The notes beneath the pieces are model-generated. The model had not been told where the DNA came from. It did not search any database and worked only from the letters and a program-made list of their open reading frames with translations. From contig NZ_JAJNFB010000007.1 in NCBI RefSeq assembly GCF_021043605.1, positions 1-59,710 of the forward strand: a DNA stretch of 59,710 bases, read 5' to 3'. Position numbers and translations under genes: made by a program. This stretch comes from Borreliella americana (GTDB lineage: Bacteria; Spirochaetota; Spirochaetia; Borreliales; Borreliaceae). Below are positions 30,135-40,643 of this stretch, one piece after another (the first letter of the stretch is position 1; each line of letters opens with the position of its first letter).

Positions 30135-30626
30135 ATGTTGAATCATTTTAATTTTAAATTAAAACGCGATGTTACGATAATAGTTCCTGGTGAAGCTTTT
30201 GTTTCAAATAAAAGAGTGATTTCCACAATTCTTGGTTCTTGTGTTGCTGTTGTGCTTTTTGACGAAGCAAACAATTTAATTGGGATGAATCATTATGTTC
30301 TAGTTAAGTCAGATCTTGACATATCTCCTGAGCAAAGGGGAAGATATGGAATTTATGCTATTCCCATGTTAATAAATGCGATGCTCGAAAATGGAGCTAA
30401 TAAAAGCAATCTTAAGGCCAAGCTTTTTGGAGGAACTAATTTTATGGCAAAAGGATCAGTTAAGGTTGGACTTGAAAATTCAGAGTTTGCCGTTAATACA
30501 TTGAATAAGTATTGTATTCCAATCTTAGTCAAAGATTTCGATCAATCTAAGTCGCGAAAGATTTTTGCTTTTCCTGAAAACTTTAAAGTTATTGTGGAAT
30601 ATCCAGACGGAACAAGGGTTTTTTAA
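30135..30626 (+). CDS. cheD: Chemoreceptor glutamine deamidase CheD
   Basis: Deamidates glutamines of chemoreceptors and can interact with the CheC-type phosphatase CheX, tuning chemotaxis. The 163-residue protein shows the conserved ILGSCVAVVLFD with catalytic Cys36, GMNHYVL with His53, and AKLFGGTNFM. It sits between dacA and pcrA with 4-base and 2-base gaps, so it is cotranscribed with cell-wall and DNA-repair genes rather than with other chemotaxis genes. Its likely targets include the two receptors encoded at 14534-19166. Confidence 0.95.
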   Translation: MLNHFNFKLKRDVTIIVPGEAFVSNKRVISTILGSCVAVVLFDEANNLIGMNHYVLVKSDLDISPEQRGRYGIYAIPMLINAMLENGANKSNLKAKLFGGTNFMAKGSVKVGLENSEFAVNTLNKYCIPILVKDFDQSKSRKIFAFPENFKVIVEYPDGTRVF

Positions 30627-30628
30627 TT

Positions 30629-32608
30629 TTGCCTAATGATGATTTTTTTAAAAAATCTCTTAATCAATTTCAATATGAAGCAGTTACTACTATTGAAGGT
30701 GCTCTTTTAATTATTGCTGGTGCTGGTAGTGGAAAAACAAGGGTTGTTACTCACAGAATAGCCTATTTGCTTTTAAAAGGTATTGCTCAGAGAGAGATTT
30801 TAGCTTTGACTTTTACCAACAAGGCTGCTAATGAAATGAAAGACAGAATTAAAAAAATTTTAAAAAGTCCTCTTAGCAATCTTATGGTTTCAACTTTCCA
30901 TGCTTTTGGGCTTTTCTTTTTAAAAGAAAATTATAAATTATTAGGATATAGAAAAAACTTCAGCATTTATGATGACAATGATAGAATTTCTCTTCTTAAA
31001 GAGATTTTACTTGATGAAGGTCTTTTTAATAAAAAAATTTCTTTAAATTCACTTAGTAATGTTATCTCGCTTTTAAAAAACGGGATTCTTACCCTTGATG
31101 ATTTAAAGGAAGAAGATTTAAATATTTACAGGCTTTATGAAGATCGATTAAGGCTTTATAATTCTTTTGATTTTGATGATTTGATTTTAAAACCAAAAGA
31201 ATTGTTAAGCAGCAATTCTGATATTAGAAATAAATATTCTAAAAGATATAAGTATGTTTTGATTGATGAGTTTCAAGATACTTCTTTGATTCAATATAAT
31301 TTTATTCGTCTTTTGATAAATCATAGTAATTTGTGTTGTGTAGGGGATGATGATCAGTCTATATATTCTTGGCGCGGGGCTAATTATAACAACATGTTGC
31401 AATTTGAAAAAGATTACAACGTTAAAGAAATAAAGCTTGAACAAAATTATCGTTCTGCAAAAAATATTTTAGATGTTGCCAATTCTGTGATTTTAAATAA
31501 TAAAAATAGAAAAGAAAAGACCTTGTGGTCCTCAAAGATTTGTAGCAAAGTTATTGATGTTTTTATATTTGAGGATGAAATTCAAGAATCTGAGTTTGTT
31601 GCAAATAGAATCATGCAGCTTTCAAGGCTAGAAGGCTTTAAGTCTAAAAAGATAGGAGTTCTTATGAGAACCAATGCTCTTTTTAAAAACGTTGAAATGA
31701 TTTTTAGAAGACAGGGCATAAAATATAAAGTTTCAGGGGGAACGTCTTTTTTTCAGAGAAAAGAAATAAAAGATATTATTTCTTATTTAAATGTAATAAT
31801 AAATCCTAAAAGTGATTATGATCTTCTTAGAATCATTAATGTTCCAAGAAGGGGTATTGGCAAGGAATATTTGAAAAAAATTAGAGATATAGCAGACAAG
31901 AAAGGTTGTTGTATTTATGATGCTCTTTGTGACATTACTTTTTCTTTTACAGACATTTCTAGTTATGATAAAGCTTTGAATAAGCAGGTCATTGAAAGCA
32001 TAGAAGATTTTGTATCTTTTATTGAAGAGTATCAATATAAATTTAGTATAACAAAAAACACTTATTCTAATATAATCAAAGAAATGATAGAAAGTATTGA
32101 ATATTGGGGATTTTTAGTTAGTGAAAATCCTAATTCAATCAAAGTGGCTGAATATAAATATCAAAATATAGAGGGGTTTTTAAGCATAATTAAAAATTGG
32201 GAATCCAAACAATTTGGTGAGTTGAGAGATTTAAGCAGTTTTTTAAATTACATAGTTATTCAATCTAACGAAGCAAGTGAGGAATCTGAAAATATTAATA
32301 TTAATTTAATGACAGTACATTCTGCTAAAGGTTTAGAATTTGATTATGTATTTTTTATTGCTGTTGAAGACAACATTATTCCTCATCATAGAATCATTGA
32401 AGATAGCGAGGTTGACTTGGAAGAAGAGAGGCGAGTTTTTTATGTTGCATTAACTCGTGCAAAAGATTCTCTTGTTATTACTATGGCCAATAAGCGTAAA
32501 AAAGATAGGCAAATTTTTGATCAGGTGCCTTCAAGATTTGTTTCAGAAATTCCTAAAGAATTTTTAAATTTTAATTATTATGCAGATTTTGTTGAAAACA
32601 AAGCTTAA
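30629..32608 (+). CDS. pcrA: ATP-dependent DNA helicase of the UvrD/PcrA family
   Basis: Superfamily 1A 3'-5' helicase for repair and for clearing protein-DNA complexes. The 659-residue protein has FQYEAVTTIEGALLIIAGAG with the Walker A loop AGAGSGKT, LTFTNKAANEMKDRI, STFHAFG, the Walker B-type LIDEFQDTS, DDDQSIYSWRGA, QNYRS, TVHSAKGLEFDYVF and VALTRAKD. It lacks the long C-terminal tail of many UvrD/PcrA proteins. The start is TTG at 30629, two bases after the cheD stop, with no obvious ribosome site, suggesting coupled translation. Confidence 0.95.
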   Translation: MPNDDFFKKSLNQFQYEAVTTIEGALLIIAGAGSGKTRVVTHRIAYLLLKGIAQREILALTFTNKAANEMKDRIKKILKSPLSNLMVSTFHAFGLFFLKENYKLLGYRKNFSIYDDNDRISLLKEILLDEGLFNKKISLNSLSNVISLLKNGILTLDDLKEEDLNIYRLYEDRLRLYNSFDFDDLILKPKELLSSNSDIRNKYSKRYKYVLIDEFQDTSLIQYNFIRLLINHSNLCCVGDDDQSIYSWRGANYNNMLQFEKDYNVKEIKLEQNYRSAKNILDVANSVILNNKNRKEKTLWSSKICSKVIDVFIFEDEIQESEFVANRIMQLSRLEGFKSKKIGVLMRTNALFKNVEMIFRRQGIKYKVSGGTSFFQRKEIKDIISYLNVIINPKSDYDLLRIINVPRRGIGKEYLKKIRDIADKKGCCIYDALCDITFSFTDISSYDKALNKQVIESIEDFVSFIEEYQYKFSITKNTYSNIIKEMIESIEYWGFLVSENPNSIKVAEYKYQNIEGFLSIIKNWESKQFGELRDLSSFLNYIVIQSNEASEESENININLMTVHSAKGLEFDYVFFIAVEDNIIPHHRIIEDSEVDLEEERRVFYVALTRAKDSLVITMANKRKKDRQIFDQVPSRFVSEIPKEFLNFNYYADFVENKA

Positions 32609-32724
32609 CCAATATTATTGAATTTATTGAATGAATTCAAAGATTAATTTAGTATAATATATTATTAATTATAAATTAAATCTAAGTATATTTATGGATT
32701 TAATATAATCAAAGGAAAGTTATT

Positions 32725-34155
32725 ATGAGTATTGTAATTGATTTTTTTAAAGAGATATCAAAAATTCCAAGATGTTCAAAAAATGTTAAAGGAATTATTA
32801 ATTTTATTAAGCAGAGAGCCAAAAAATTTGGTTATTCTTTTAAAGAAGATAGTGTTGGTAATATTGTAGTGCAGATAAAGTCAAATAATAATATTAATAT
32901 GCATCCTATTATTTTACAATCTCATGTTGATATGGTTTGCGAAAAGAATGAATCTAGCTTGCATAATTTTGAAACAGATCCGATTGAAATTATTGAAGAG
33001 GATGGATATCTTAAAGCAGTAGGGACCACTCTTGGAGCTGATGATGGGATTGGAGTAGCTATGATGTTGGGGATTATGAGTGAAGCTAATAATTTTTCTC
33101 ATCCCGACTTAGAACTTCTGTTTACTGTTGATGAGGAAATAGGTTTAATAGGTGCTCTTGGCCTTGATCCCAATTTATGTAGTGGTAAAAGCCTTATTAA
33201 TCTTGATGGAGAGGAAGAAGGTTATTTTTTAGTTGGTTGTGCGGGATCAAGACTTGTAGAAATTGTTTTTTCTCCTAAGTATAGTCTTGTAACGAAAAAA
33301 ACAAAGGTAGAGATTTTGTTTAAAGGGCTTAAAGGTGGCCATTCTGGGTCAGATATTCATTTAGATTTGGCAAATTCTTTAAAATTAATGTTTTTTGCTC
33401 TTTTTGAAATTAAGGCAAATCTTAATTTTGAGATTGAAGGCATTTTTGGTGGAAATAGTAGCAATGCAATTCCAATTGAAGCCAGGGCTTTAATCTTTAT
33501 AGATGATAATGATTATGATTTATTAAATAAAGAGCTTAAACTGTTTGTACTTAAAGTTAAAAGTGCATATTCTCTTGAAGATGAATTTGATATTATTGTT
33601 AATAAAAGAGAATTTTCATCAGTTAAAGTTCTTGATGAAAATAGCAAAAATAAGCTTTTAAATATGGGAATGGGATTTTTACATGGAGTTCAAAAAGTAG
33701 AAAATTATGAAAATAAGCTTATAAAGACCTCTTTAAATTTTTCAAGTCTTTTAAGAATGCAAGACGATTATATTTTTACTTTTTTAATAAGATCTTTATT
33801 AGATTCAGACAAAGAGTATGTTTGCAATCATTTGCAGTCCATAAGTGATTTATCAGGAGCTAATTTGCGTGTAATTTATGATGATCCTTCTTGGCAGCCT
33901 GATAAGAATAGCAATCTTTTAAAACATCTTCAAGGAGTGTATAAAGAGATGTATCTTAAAGATGCCAATGTTTCCACAATACATGCAGGTCTTGAAACAG
34001 GCATAATATCTTCTAGGTTGGGAGGTGTAGAATCTGTTACCCTTGGGCCTTGGATTGAATGGCCTCATACTACTAGGGAAAGAGTAAATATTTCTTCAAC
34101 TATTAGAGTTTATGATTTTTTGAAAAAAAGCTTAGAAAGATTTCAAAAATTTTAG
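32725..34155 (+). CDS. pepD: Aminoacyl-histidine dipeptidase (PepD, M20 family)
   Basis: Cytosolic zinc peptidase cleaving Xaa-His and other dipeptides; such enzymes serve amino acid supply in an auxotroph. The 476-residue protein has the M20 ligands in order: LQSHVDMVCEKN, GADDGIGVAMM, TVDEEIGLIGA, an inserted dimerisation domain, and a late HAGLETGIIS with GPWIEWPHTTRE. Two TATAAT boxes (32653-32658 and 32704-32709) and an AAAGGAAAG ribosome site lie upstream. A 9-bp-stem terminator follows, before the tRNA cluster. Confidence 0.94.
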   Translation: MSIVIDFFKEISKIPRCSKNVKGIINFIKQRAKKFGYSFKEDSVGNIVVQIKSNNNINMHPIILQSHVDMVCEKNESSLHNFETDPIEIIEEDGYLKAVGTTLGADDGIGVAMMLGIMSEANNFSHPDLELLFTVDEEIGLIGALGLDPNLCSGKSLINLDGEEEGYFLVGCAGSRLVEIVFSPKYSLVTKKTKVEILFKGLKGGHSGSDIHLDLANSLKLMFFALFEIKANLNFEIEGIFGGNSSNAIPIEARALIFIDDNDYDLLNKELKLFVLKVKSAYSLEDEFDIIVNKREFSSVKVLDENSKNKLLNMGMGFLHGVQKVENYENKLIKTSLNFSSLLRMQDDYIFTFLIRSLLDSDKEYVCNHLQSISDLSGANLRVIYDDPSWQPDKNSNLLKHLQGVYKEMYLKDANVSTIHAGLETGIISSRLGGVESVTLGPWIEWPHTTRERVNISSTIRVYDFLKKSLERFQKF

Positions 34156-34190
34156 TTTTGAAAAAAAATAATATTTTATTATAAATTTTT

Positions 34191-34224
34191 TAATAAAAGT
34201 CTTATGGCTTTTATTATTTTTATC
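34191..34224 (+). terminator. Terminator of pepD
   Basis: TAATAAAAG (34191-34199) pairs with CTTTTATTA (34208-34216) around an 8-base loop and is followed by a T-rich tail. Confidence 0.65.
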
Positions 34225-34229
34225 TTTTA

Positions 34230-34258
34230 TTGACTTAGGAGTTAAATATATATAAAAT
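34230..34258 (+). promoter_or_regulatory. Promoter of the tRNA-His cluster
   Basis: TTGACT (34230-34235) and TAAAAT (34253-34258) have 17-base spacing. The expected start near 34265 is about 22 bases before the tRNA-His gene. Confidence 0.6.
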
Positions 34259-34286
34259 ATTATAATAATCATAGTCACTAGTTATT

Positions 34287-34360
34287 GGTGGTTGTAGCTC
34301 AGTTGGTAGAGCGTCGGGTTGTGGTTCCGAATGTCGCGGGTTCAAGCCCCGTCAATCACC
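34287..34360 (+). tRNA. tRNA-His (GTG)
   Basis: Complete cloverleaf with anticodon GTG at 34321-34323. The extra G at 34287 can pair with C at 34360, the G-1:C73 pair that identifies tRNA-His. No CCA is encoded. First of four tandem tRNAs. Confidence 0.97.
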
Positions 34361-34384
34361 CTTTAATCAATTTTATTTTTAATT

Positions 34385-34458
34385 GCATTCATAGCTCAAT
34401 TGGATAGAGCGGCGGACTTCGAATCCGAAGGTTGCAGGTTCGACTCCTGCTGAGTGCG
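34385..34458 (+). tRNA. tRNA-Arg (TCG)
   Basis: Complete cloverleaf with acceptor GCATTCA/TGAGTGC, loop CTTCGAA and anticodon TCG at 34419-34421; T-loop TTCGACT. It reads CGN arginine codons. Confidence 0.95.
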
Positions 34459-34537
34459 AAATTATTATTTGTTTGGTAGATTAGGCATACTTGCAAAAGC
34501 TTTTAAGTTTTTGTATACTAGTTTGAGTATGAAGTAT

Positions 34538-34618
34538 GCAGGAGTGGTGGAATTGGCAGACACGCTAGACTTAGGATCTAGTGCCTTTGGCGTGTGGGTT
34601 CGACTCCCACCTTCTGTA
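34538..34618 (+). tRNA. tRNA-Leu (TAG)
   Basis: Class II tRNA of 81 bases with a long variable arm, loop CTTAGGA and anticodon TAG at 34572-34574. The acceptor GCAGGAG/CTTCTGT includes G-U pairs, one at the first position. Confidence 0.95.
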
Positions 34619-34623
34619 AAAGT

Positions 34624-34695
34624 GCGAAAGTAACTCAGGGGTAGAGTGTCACCTTGCCAAGGTGGAAGTCGCGGGTTCAAATCCCGTCTTTCGCT
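34624..34695 (+). tRNA. tRNA-Gly (GCC)
   Basis: Complete cloverleaf with acceptor GCGAAAG/CTTTCGC, loop TTGCCAA and anticodon GCC at 34656-34658. It is only 5 bases after tRNA-Leu and 40 bases before tig, so it may be processed from a common transcript. Confidence 0.96.
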
Positions 34696-34735
34696 TTTTA
34701 ATAATTATCAGTAAGGTTTAATTGAGGCATTAACA

Positions 34736-36100
34736 GTGATTTTAAGTAAAGATATTAAGCTTCTTCCAGGTTCAAAAGTTGAGGTTGTCATTAGAGTTTC
34801 AAAAAGTGTTATTCAAGAAAAGTATAATTCATTATTGCAAGATTATTCTTCCCGACTTAAAATTCAAGGTTTTAGAATTGGAAAAGTTCCTATTAATATT
34901 ATTGAGAATAAATATTCTGAAGGTTTAAGAGCCACTGTTTTAGAAGAAGTGATTAATAATTCTCTTAAAGAATTTTTTAAAGAAGAGTCCAAAATGCCTT
35001 TAAGCTATACTACTCCTACTGTAAAGGAAAATAATTTAAGATTAAATCTTGATGAAGATTTTGAATTTACTTTTGTATATGAGACTTATCCTGAGTTTAA
35101 AATTCCAAGTTTTGCTGAGATTGATATTAAAGTGGAGATTCCCGAAGTTTTTATTGATGATTCTGATATTGATGATGAGATTAGAAATCTTCAAATAGAA
35201 AATGCAATTATCATTGAAGATGAGGAAGGAGTTGTCAAGAAGGATAGCATTGTTAAAGTGAATTTTGTTGAGCTTGATCACTTTTTAAATGAGATAGTAT
35301 CAACAAAAAGACAAGACTTTGTTTTTACGGTTGGGAAATCTGAGACCTATTATGATTTTGACAAAGATATAATTGGTATGAGAATAAATGAAGAGAGAGT
35401 TATAGAAAAATCTTATATTGCAGATTACAAATTTAAAGAACTTGCGGGCTCTTCAAGAAAATTGAAGATTAAGATTAAGAGTATTAAAAAAAGAGATCTT
35501 CCTTTAATAGACGATGAATTTGCACAGGATATTAGTGGTAAATATAATACGCTAGATGATCTTAAAAATTTTATAAAATCTAGTCTTTTAAACATTGTTG
35601 AAGAAAAAAAAGAAACTTTAAAGCTAAATAAATTTTTTTCTATTATTTCTGAAAAATTAGAAATAGATATTCCCCATTCAATGATTGAGGTCGAAATTGA
35701 AATTGCTTTTAAGGATTCTAAAAGGCAAAATAAAAATAATATGAGCCTTGAAGAGTTTAAAAATATATTTTATTCTTCAGGATATGTTGGTAGTGATAAT
35801 TTAAAAGATGAGATTCTTAAGAATTTGAAATCTAAGCTGATAATGCAGAAAATGATAGATTTAGACCCAATTGAAGTTACTGAGAGCGATATTGAATATG
35901 AAATGGCCAGGCAGTCTGAGAATTCGGGTGTAAGTTATGAGGAGATTAAAAAATTTTATGAAGATCAAAATTTGACTTCTTATTTAAAGGATGATATCAA
36001 AAGGAAAAGAGCTAAGAAAAAAATTTTGGAAAATCTTAAAGAGGTAAAGGGCAAAAAAGTTTCTTTTAAAGATTTTGTTAATTGTAAAATTTGTGAGTAA
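34736..36100 (+). CDS. tig: Trigger factor
   Basis: Ribosome-bound chaperone and peptidyl-prolyl isomerase acting on nascent chains. The 454-residue protein has the N-terminal ribosome-binding domain (signature FRIGKVP at about residue 46), a shortened PPIase domain (about 150-245, [14 protein letters not shown]) and the C-terminal helical cradle. It ends in a lysine-rich tail with two cysteines (NCKICE). The start is GTG at 34736 with GAGG eight bases upstream. It is the first gene of the row tig-clpP-clpX-lon and lies just after tRNA-Gly. Confidence 0.95.
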   Translation: MILSKDIKLLPGSKVEVVIRVSKSVIQEKYNSLLQDYSSRLKIQGFRIGKVPINIIENKYSEGLRATVLEEVINNSLKEFFKEESKMPLSYTTPTVKENNLRLNLDEDFEFTFVYETYPEFKIPSFAEIDIKVEIPEVFIDDSDIDDEIRNLQIENAIIIEDEEGVVKKDSIVKVNFVELDHFLNEIVSTKRQDFVFTVGKSETYYDFDKDIIGMRINEERVIEKSYIADYKFKELAGSSRKLKIKIKSIKKRDLPLIDDEFAQDISGKYNTLDDLKNFIKSSLLNIVEEKKETLKLNKFFSIISEKLEIDIPHSMIEVEIEIAFKDSKRQNKNNMSLEEFKNIFYSSGYVGSDNLKDEILKNLKSKLIMQKMIDLDPIEVTESDIEYEMARQSENSGVSYEEIKKFYEDQNLTSYLKDDIKRKRAKKKILENLKEVKGKKVSFKDFVNCKICE

Positions 36101-36105
36101 GAAAA

Positions 36106-36699
36106 ATGGAATTTATGCATAATTTAATACCCACTGTAATAGAGAATACGGGAAATTATGAGAGAGTATTTGATATATATTCAAGGCTGCTTAGAGAGCG
36201 TATAATATTTTTGAGTGGTGAGATTAATGACCCTAAGGCAGATACTGTGATTGCTCAACTTTTGTTTTTAGAATCAGAAGATTCAAATAAAGACATTTAT
36301 CTTTATTTGAATTCCCCAGGTGGCAGTATTACTGCAGGTCTTGCGATTTATGATACTATGCAATATATAAAGCCCGATGTAAGGACAATTTGCATTGGAC
36401 AAGCCGCTTCAATGGGAGCTTTTTTGCTTGCGGGTGGCGCTAAAGGCAAAAGAGAATCTTTAACTTATTCTAGAATAATGATTCACCAACCTTGGGGTGG
36501 AATAAGTGGTCAGGCTAGTGATATTAACATACAAGCTAATGAAATTTTAAGACTTAAAAAATTAATAATTGATATTATGTCTAATCAAATAGGGGTTGAT
36601 AAGGAAAAACTGGCTCTTGATATGGAAAGAGATTATTTTATGACTTCAAGTGATGCTCTTAAATATGGTCTTATTGACAGTATATTAGCAAGGGAATAG
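36106..36699 (+). CDS. clpP: ATP-dependent Clp protease proteolytic subunit
   Basis: Serine protease that forms the tetradecameric chamber of ClpXP. The 197-residue length is standard. Motifs: [13 protein letters not shown], active-site Ser102 in GQAASMGAF, His127 in MIHQPWGG, and RDYFM near the catalytic Asp. It lies 5 bases after tig and 23 bases before its ATPase partner clpX, matching the common tig-clpP-clpX-lon arrangement. Confidence 0.98.
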   Translation: MEFMHNLIPTVIENTGNYERVFDIYSRLLRERIIFLSGEINDPKADTVIAQLLFLESEDSNKDIYLYLNSPGGSITAGLAIYDTMQYIKPDVRTICIGQAASMGAFLLAGGAKGKRESLTYSRIMIHQPWGGISGQASDINIQANEILRLKKLIIDIMSNQIGVDKEKLALDMERDYFMTSSDALKYGLIDSILARE

Positions 36700-36722
36700 T
36701 TTTATTTTCGGTAAAAGTTTTT

Positions 36723-38015
36723 ATGGCAAGAGTAAAAGGTCAAAAAGTAAAAGAGTGTTCTTTTTGTGGACTTAGTGTTGCCGAACTTGGCGGTAATGTT
36801 GTTATATCTAATGGAGTAGCGATTTGTCCGGAATGTTCTAAAATATGTCACAATCTTTTTAAAGAAAAGTTGTGCAAACCGTTAGATTCTAATTCCAACG
36901 GGTTGCCAACTCCCAAACAACTTAAAGATCATTTAGACATGCATGTTGTTGGGCAAGAAGATGCAAAAAAAGTTTTATCTGTAGCTGTTTATAATCATTA
37001 TAAGAGAATATTGAAAAATGATAAATATGACAACGGTATTGAGATTGAAAAATCTAATATACTTTTAGTTGGGCCCACGGGCAGCGGTAAAACTTTGCTT
37101 GCAAAAACGTTGGCTGCAGAGATGAATGTTCCATTTGCAATAGCAGATGCTACAACTTTGACAGAAGCAGGATATGTTGGCGAAGATGTAGAAAACATTT
37201 TACTTAAATTGATACATGCTGCTCATGGGGATGTTAGTTTAGCCGAGAAAGGGATTATTTATATAGACGAGATAGATAAAATTGCTAAAAAAAACGAAAA
37301 TGTTTCAATAACAAGAGATGTTTCTGGAGAAGGGGTTCAACAGGCTTTGTTAAAGATAATTGAAGGTACTGTTGCCAATGTTCCCCCAAGAGGCGGCAGA
37401 AAGCATCCTTATGAGGATACTATTGAAATTAATACTCAAAATATACTTTTTATATGTGGTGGTGCTTTTGTTGGGCTTGAAAATATTGTTAAGAATCGAA
37501 TAAATAAAAGTTCTATTGGGTTTTCAGCAGTTGAAAAAAAGAATATAAGAGAAGATACTTCATTAAAGTATTTAGAAATGGAAGATTTGATTAAATTTGG
37601 CTTAATACCAGAGTTTGTTGGTAGACTTCCTGTGCATTCGTATCTTGAAAAGTTGAATAAAGAAGATTTGTTGAGAATATTGGTTGATCCTCAAAATTCT
37701 ATTGTTAAGCAGTATTATCATATGTTTAAAATGGACAATGTTGAATTGGTATTTGAAAAAGATGCTTTAGAATCAATTGTAGATGAGGCCATTTTAAAAA
37801 ATACTGGAGCAAGGGGCCTTAGATCTATTTTAGAAGGCCTTCTCAAAGATGTTATGTTTGAGGTTCCTTCTATTAGTAAGGCCAAGAAGGTTGTTGTTAC
37901 AAAAGAATCTGTTTTAAATGCAGATATTAACCCATTAATTTTGGTGGGAAATGCAATTAAAAAACCTTGGGCAAAAGAGTTATATGAAATCAATCTTAAA
38001 TATGATAAAAAATAA
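36723..38015 (+). CDS. clpX: Clp protease ATPase subunit ClpX
   Basis: AAA+ unfoldase feeding substrates to ClpP. The 430-residue protein has the N-terminal zinc-binding domain ([13 protein letters not shown], then CPECSKIC), the Walker A loop [19 protein letters not shown] as Walker B, the [14 protein letters not shown] pore/sensor region, and the IGF-type ClpP-docking loop written SSIGFS. Its last 32 bases overlap the likely lon start at 37984. Confidence 0.98.
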   Translation: MARVKGQKVKECSFCGLSVAELGGNVVISNGVAICPECSKICHNLFKEKLCKPLDSNSNGLPTPKQLKDHLDMHVVGQEDAKKVLSVAVYNHYKRILKNDKYDNGIEIEKSNILLVGPTGSGKTLLAKTLAAEMNVPFAIADATTLTEAGYVGEDVENILLKLIHAAHGDVSLAEKGIIYIDEIDKIAKKNENVSITRDVSGEGVQQALLKIIEGTVANVPPRGGRKHPYEDTIEINTQNILFICGGAFVGLENIVKNRINKSSIGFSAVEKKNIREDTSLKYLEMEDLIKFGLIPEFVGRLPVHSYLEKLNKEDLLRILVDPQNSIVKQYYHMFKMDNVELVFEKDALESIVDEAILKNTGARGLRSILEGLLKDVMFEVPSISKAKKVVVTKESVLNADINPLILVGNAIKKPWAKELYEINLKYDKK

Positions 38016-40392
38016 AAAAGAAGATCTTCCAATTGTTATTTTAAAAGAAAATGTTCTTTTTCCCAATATGACATTGTGGGTAACTTTTGATAATGAATAT
38101 GTAATTAATTCCATAGCTCAATCCATGTTAGAGGAAAGATTGATTTTATTTGCTTATCCAAATGAGTCTAATTATGATGAATCTGATAGGGGAGGAGTTA
38201 AAAACTTATGCTCTGTGGGTACTTATTCTAAACTTATACAAGTTATAAAGGTAAGTAAAGATGTAATAAAAGTTTTGATTGAGTGTCAAAGTAGGGTTCT
38301 TATAGGCAGTGTTTCCAAAAAAAATGATTATTTGAGAGCCAAAGTTACTTTTGTGCCTGATGATAGCGGATTAAACAGAGAGCTTTTCACTTACTCAAAA
38401 TTTTTAAAAGAAACTTATGAAACTTATAGAAATTCCTTGTCTTTAAAATCTTATGATACTGATAATGAACCAATTAATTATTTTGAGAATCCAAGTAAGC
38501 TTGTCGACATTATAGCCTCTAATTCAAACTTGGAAAATAGCATAAAATTAGAGCTTTTGCAAGAACTCAATGTTAAAACCAGAATAGAAAAGTTAATTGT
38601 TAATTTAAACATTGAAATTGATCTTTTAGATCTTAAAAAAGATATTAATTCTAAAGTTAGAGCTAAGTTGGATAAGGGGCAAAGGGATTATTTTCTTTCT
38701 GAGCAAGTTAAAGAGATACAAAAAAGATTAGGTAAAGATGAAAACGATTATATTGACAGATTAAACTCTAAAGATATTCCAGAAGATATTAAATCTAAGA
38801 TTGAAAAAGAAATTTCTAGATTGTCTAAAATGCAGATGAATTCACCTGATGCTAATATTATTAGAAGTTATATAGAATTAATATTGGATCTTCCATGGAA
38901 TGAAAATACTGTTATGAAAAATCATTTAAGTGAGATTGAGTTTATATTAAGAAATTCTCATTATGGTATGGATGAAGCAAAAGAAAAGATAATAAATTTT
39001 TTAGCTGTTTATCAAATTAATTCCAAGGTTAAAGCTCCTATTTTATGTCTTGTGGGGCCTCCTGGAATTGGTAAAACATCTCTTGTGGAATCTGTTGCAA
39101 GATCACTATCTAGAGAATTTGTTAAAATATCTCTTGGTGGTTTAAGAGATGAAGCAGAAATTAGGGGACACAGAAGAACTTACGTTGGCTCTCTTCCAGG
39201 TGTTTTTATTAGTGCGATGAAAAGAGCGGGCAAATCCAATCCCGTTATTCTTCTTGATGAAATAGATAAAATTAATAGTAGTTATAAGGGAAATCCCGAA
39301 TCTGCCCTTTTAGAAGTTTTAGATCCGGAGCAAAATTATAAGTTTGTAGATCATTATTTAGAAATTCCTTATGATCTTTCTAATGTTTTATTTGTTACAA
39401 CAGCCAATTCTCTGAATGGCATGTCAAAGCCGCTTCTGGATAGAATGGAAATAATTAAAGTTGAGGGTTATTCTTATATTGAAAAGTTAGAGATTGCTAA
39501 AATTTTTCTGATTCCAAGCATAATTAAAGAGAGTTTTTTGGATAAAGTTTATATAAGAATAGAAGATGATGTTATTTTTAATTTAATTAGAAACTATACT
39601 ATGGAATCTGGCGTAAGGGGGCTAAAGAGAGTTTTAACCAATTTGATTAGAAAACTTGTAAGGGAGCTGCTTTATGAGTATTCTAAAGATCAAATTATTA
39701 AAGGCAATTTTTATTCACCAAGTTCTTTGATACATGGAAATAATTCGATTTTTACTCATGATCCTGATATTCCAGGTATTTATAAAATAATTAGTATTAA
39801 TAATTATTTTAATTATGTTGATACTGAGGATAATTTAGATTTAATTAAGATTGATTCTTCAGGATTTGTTTATGGGCTTGCTTGGACAAGTTATGGTGGT
39901 ACGGTTCTTCCTGTTGAGGCAACTAAGTTTGAGAAAAAGGGAGACATTATTTTGACAGGAAGTCTTGGGGCTATTATGAAAGAGAGTGCGCAGCTTGCAT
40001 ATTCTATAGTTAAGACCTATTCTTCTAAGCTTAATTTTGATGTAAAGGAAAGTCCTGAAATTCATTTGCACTTTCCAGAAGGAGCAACGCCAAAAGATGG
40101 GCCTTCTGCAGGTATTACCATTGCAACAGCAATTGCTTCAATACTGTCTGACAAGAAAGTTCCTTTGGATCTTGCAATGACTGGCGAGGTGACTTTAAAG
40201 GGCTTTGTTCTTCCTGTGGGCGGTATTAAAGAAAAAGTTTTAGCAGCTTATAGAAATGGCATAAGTAAAGTTATTTTGCCCAAAGACAATAAAAAAGATT
40301 ATTCTAAGCTTCCAGAAGAAGTTAAAGACAATATAGACGTTAAGTTTGTCTCAAACTTAGAAGAAGTTTTTGATTATTTGAATATTATTTAA
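37984..40392 (+). CDS. lon: ATP-dependent protease Lon
   Basis: AAA+ serine protease degrading misfolded and regulatory proteins. The protein has about 802 residues: an N-terminal substrate domain ([15 protein letters not shown]), Walker [10 protein letters not shown] near residue 358, Walker [11 protein letters not shown], and the protease domain with catalytic Ser in KDGPSAG and Lys in [13 protein letters not shown] 37984 is preferred because AAAGAG precedes it; an in-frame ATG at 37951 and another at 38002 are alternatives. All overlap clpX. From memory Borrelia has two Lon proteins and this matches lon-2. Confidence 0.95.
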   Translation: MKSILNMIKNKKEDLPIVILKENVLFPNMTLWVTFDNEYVINSIAQSMLEERLILFAYPNESNYDESDRGGVKNLCSVGTYSKLIQVIKVSKDVIKVLIECQSRVLIGSVSKKNDYLRAKVTFVPDDSGLNRELFTYSKFLKETYETYRNSLSLKSYDTDNEPINYFENPSKLVDIIASNSNLENSIKLELLQELNVKTRIEKLIVNLNIEIDLLDLKKDINSKVRAKLDKGQRDYFLSEQVKEIQKRLGKDENDYIDRLNSKDIPEDIKSKIEKEISRLSKMQMNSPDANIIRSYIELILDLPWNENTVMKNHLSEIEFILRNSHYGMDEAKEKIINFLAVYQINSKVKAPILCLVGPPGIGKTSLVESVARSLSREFVKISLGGLRDEAEIRGHRRTYVGSLPGVFISAMKRAGKSNPVILLDEIDKINSSYKGNPESALLEVLDPEQNYKFVDHYLEIPYDLSNVLFVTTANSLNGMSKPLLDRMEIIKVEGYSYIEKLEIAKIFLIPSIIKESFLDKVYIRIEDDVIFNLIRNYTMESGVRGLKRVLTNLIRKLVRELLYEYSKDQIIKGNFYSPSSLIHGNNSIFTHDPDIPGIYKIISINNYFNYVDTEDNLDLIKIDSSGFVYGLAWTSYGGTVLPVEATKFEKKGDIILTGSLGAIMKESAQLAYSIVKTYSSKLNFDVKESPEIHLHFPEGATPKDGPSAGITIATAIASILSDKKVPLDLAMTGEVTLKGFVLPVGGIKEKVLAAYRNGISKVILPKDNKKDYSKLPEEVKDNIDVKFVSNLEEVFDYLNII

Positions 40393-40431
40393 AAATTCAC
40401 ATATTTAAATTTATATTTTAGGAGTAGATCT

Positions 40432-40584
40432 ATGAAAGATGGGGTTAGAAAGCCTTCGGGTAATAGAGTATCTTTTAGTGTTCAACCCAATGTTAAGGGT
40501 CTGAGAAAGAATAATAATTTTTCTTGTTTTGCTAAGAATAACTTGGGTAAAAATTTTTCAAAAGGTAAAAAAAAGGGTAAATAA
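40432..40584 (+). CDS. 50-residue basic protein of unknown function
   Basis: A short ORF with a well placed GGAG site at 40421-40424 and an ATG at 40432. The product begins MKDGVRKPSGNRVSF and ends in the lysine/glycine tail KGKKKGK, with about 15 Lys/Arg and few acidic residues. It has no signal peptide or membrane segment. Such composition suits binding to nucleic acid or ribosomes, but I do not recognise a family. It follows lon by 39 bases on the same strand, and its stop codon touches a strong bidirectional terminator. From memory B31 has a small ORF (BB0614) here. Confidence 0.65.
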   Translation: MKDGVRKPSGNRVSFSVQPNVKGLRKNNNFSCFAKNNLGKNFSKGKKKGK

Positions 40585-40611
40585 AAAAGTGGCTTTAATT
40601 AGCCACTTTTT
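40584..40611. terminator. Bidirectional terminator between the small basic gene and rpsD
   Basis: AAAAAGTGGCT (40584-40594) and AGCCACTTTTT (40601-40611) form an 11-bp stem with a 6-base loop. T runs follow on both strands, and the flanking genes converge. Confidence 0.88.
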
Positions 40612-40643
40612 GTTTTTTTAATCATGCAGAAACAAAAAATATG

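Noticed and set aside
34465..34680. 71-codon minus-strand ORF across the tRNA cluster
   Set aside because: It is antisense to tRNA-Leu and tRNA-Gly; the open frame comes from tRNA sequence and has no ribosome site.
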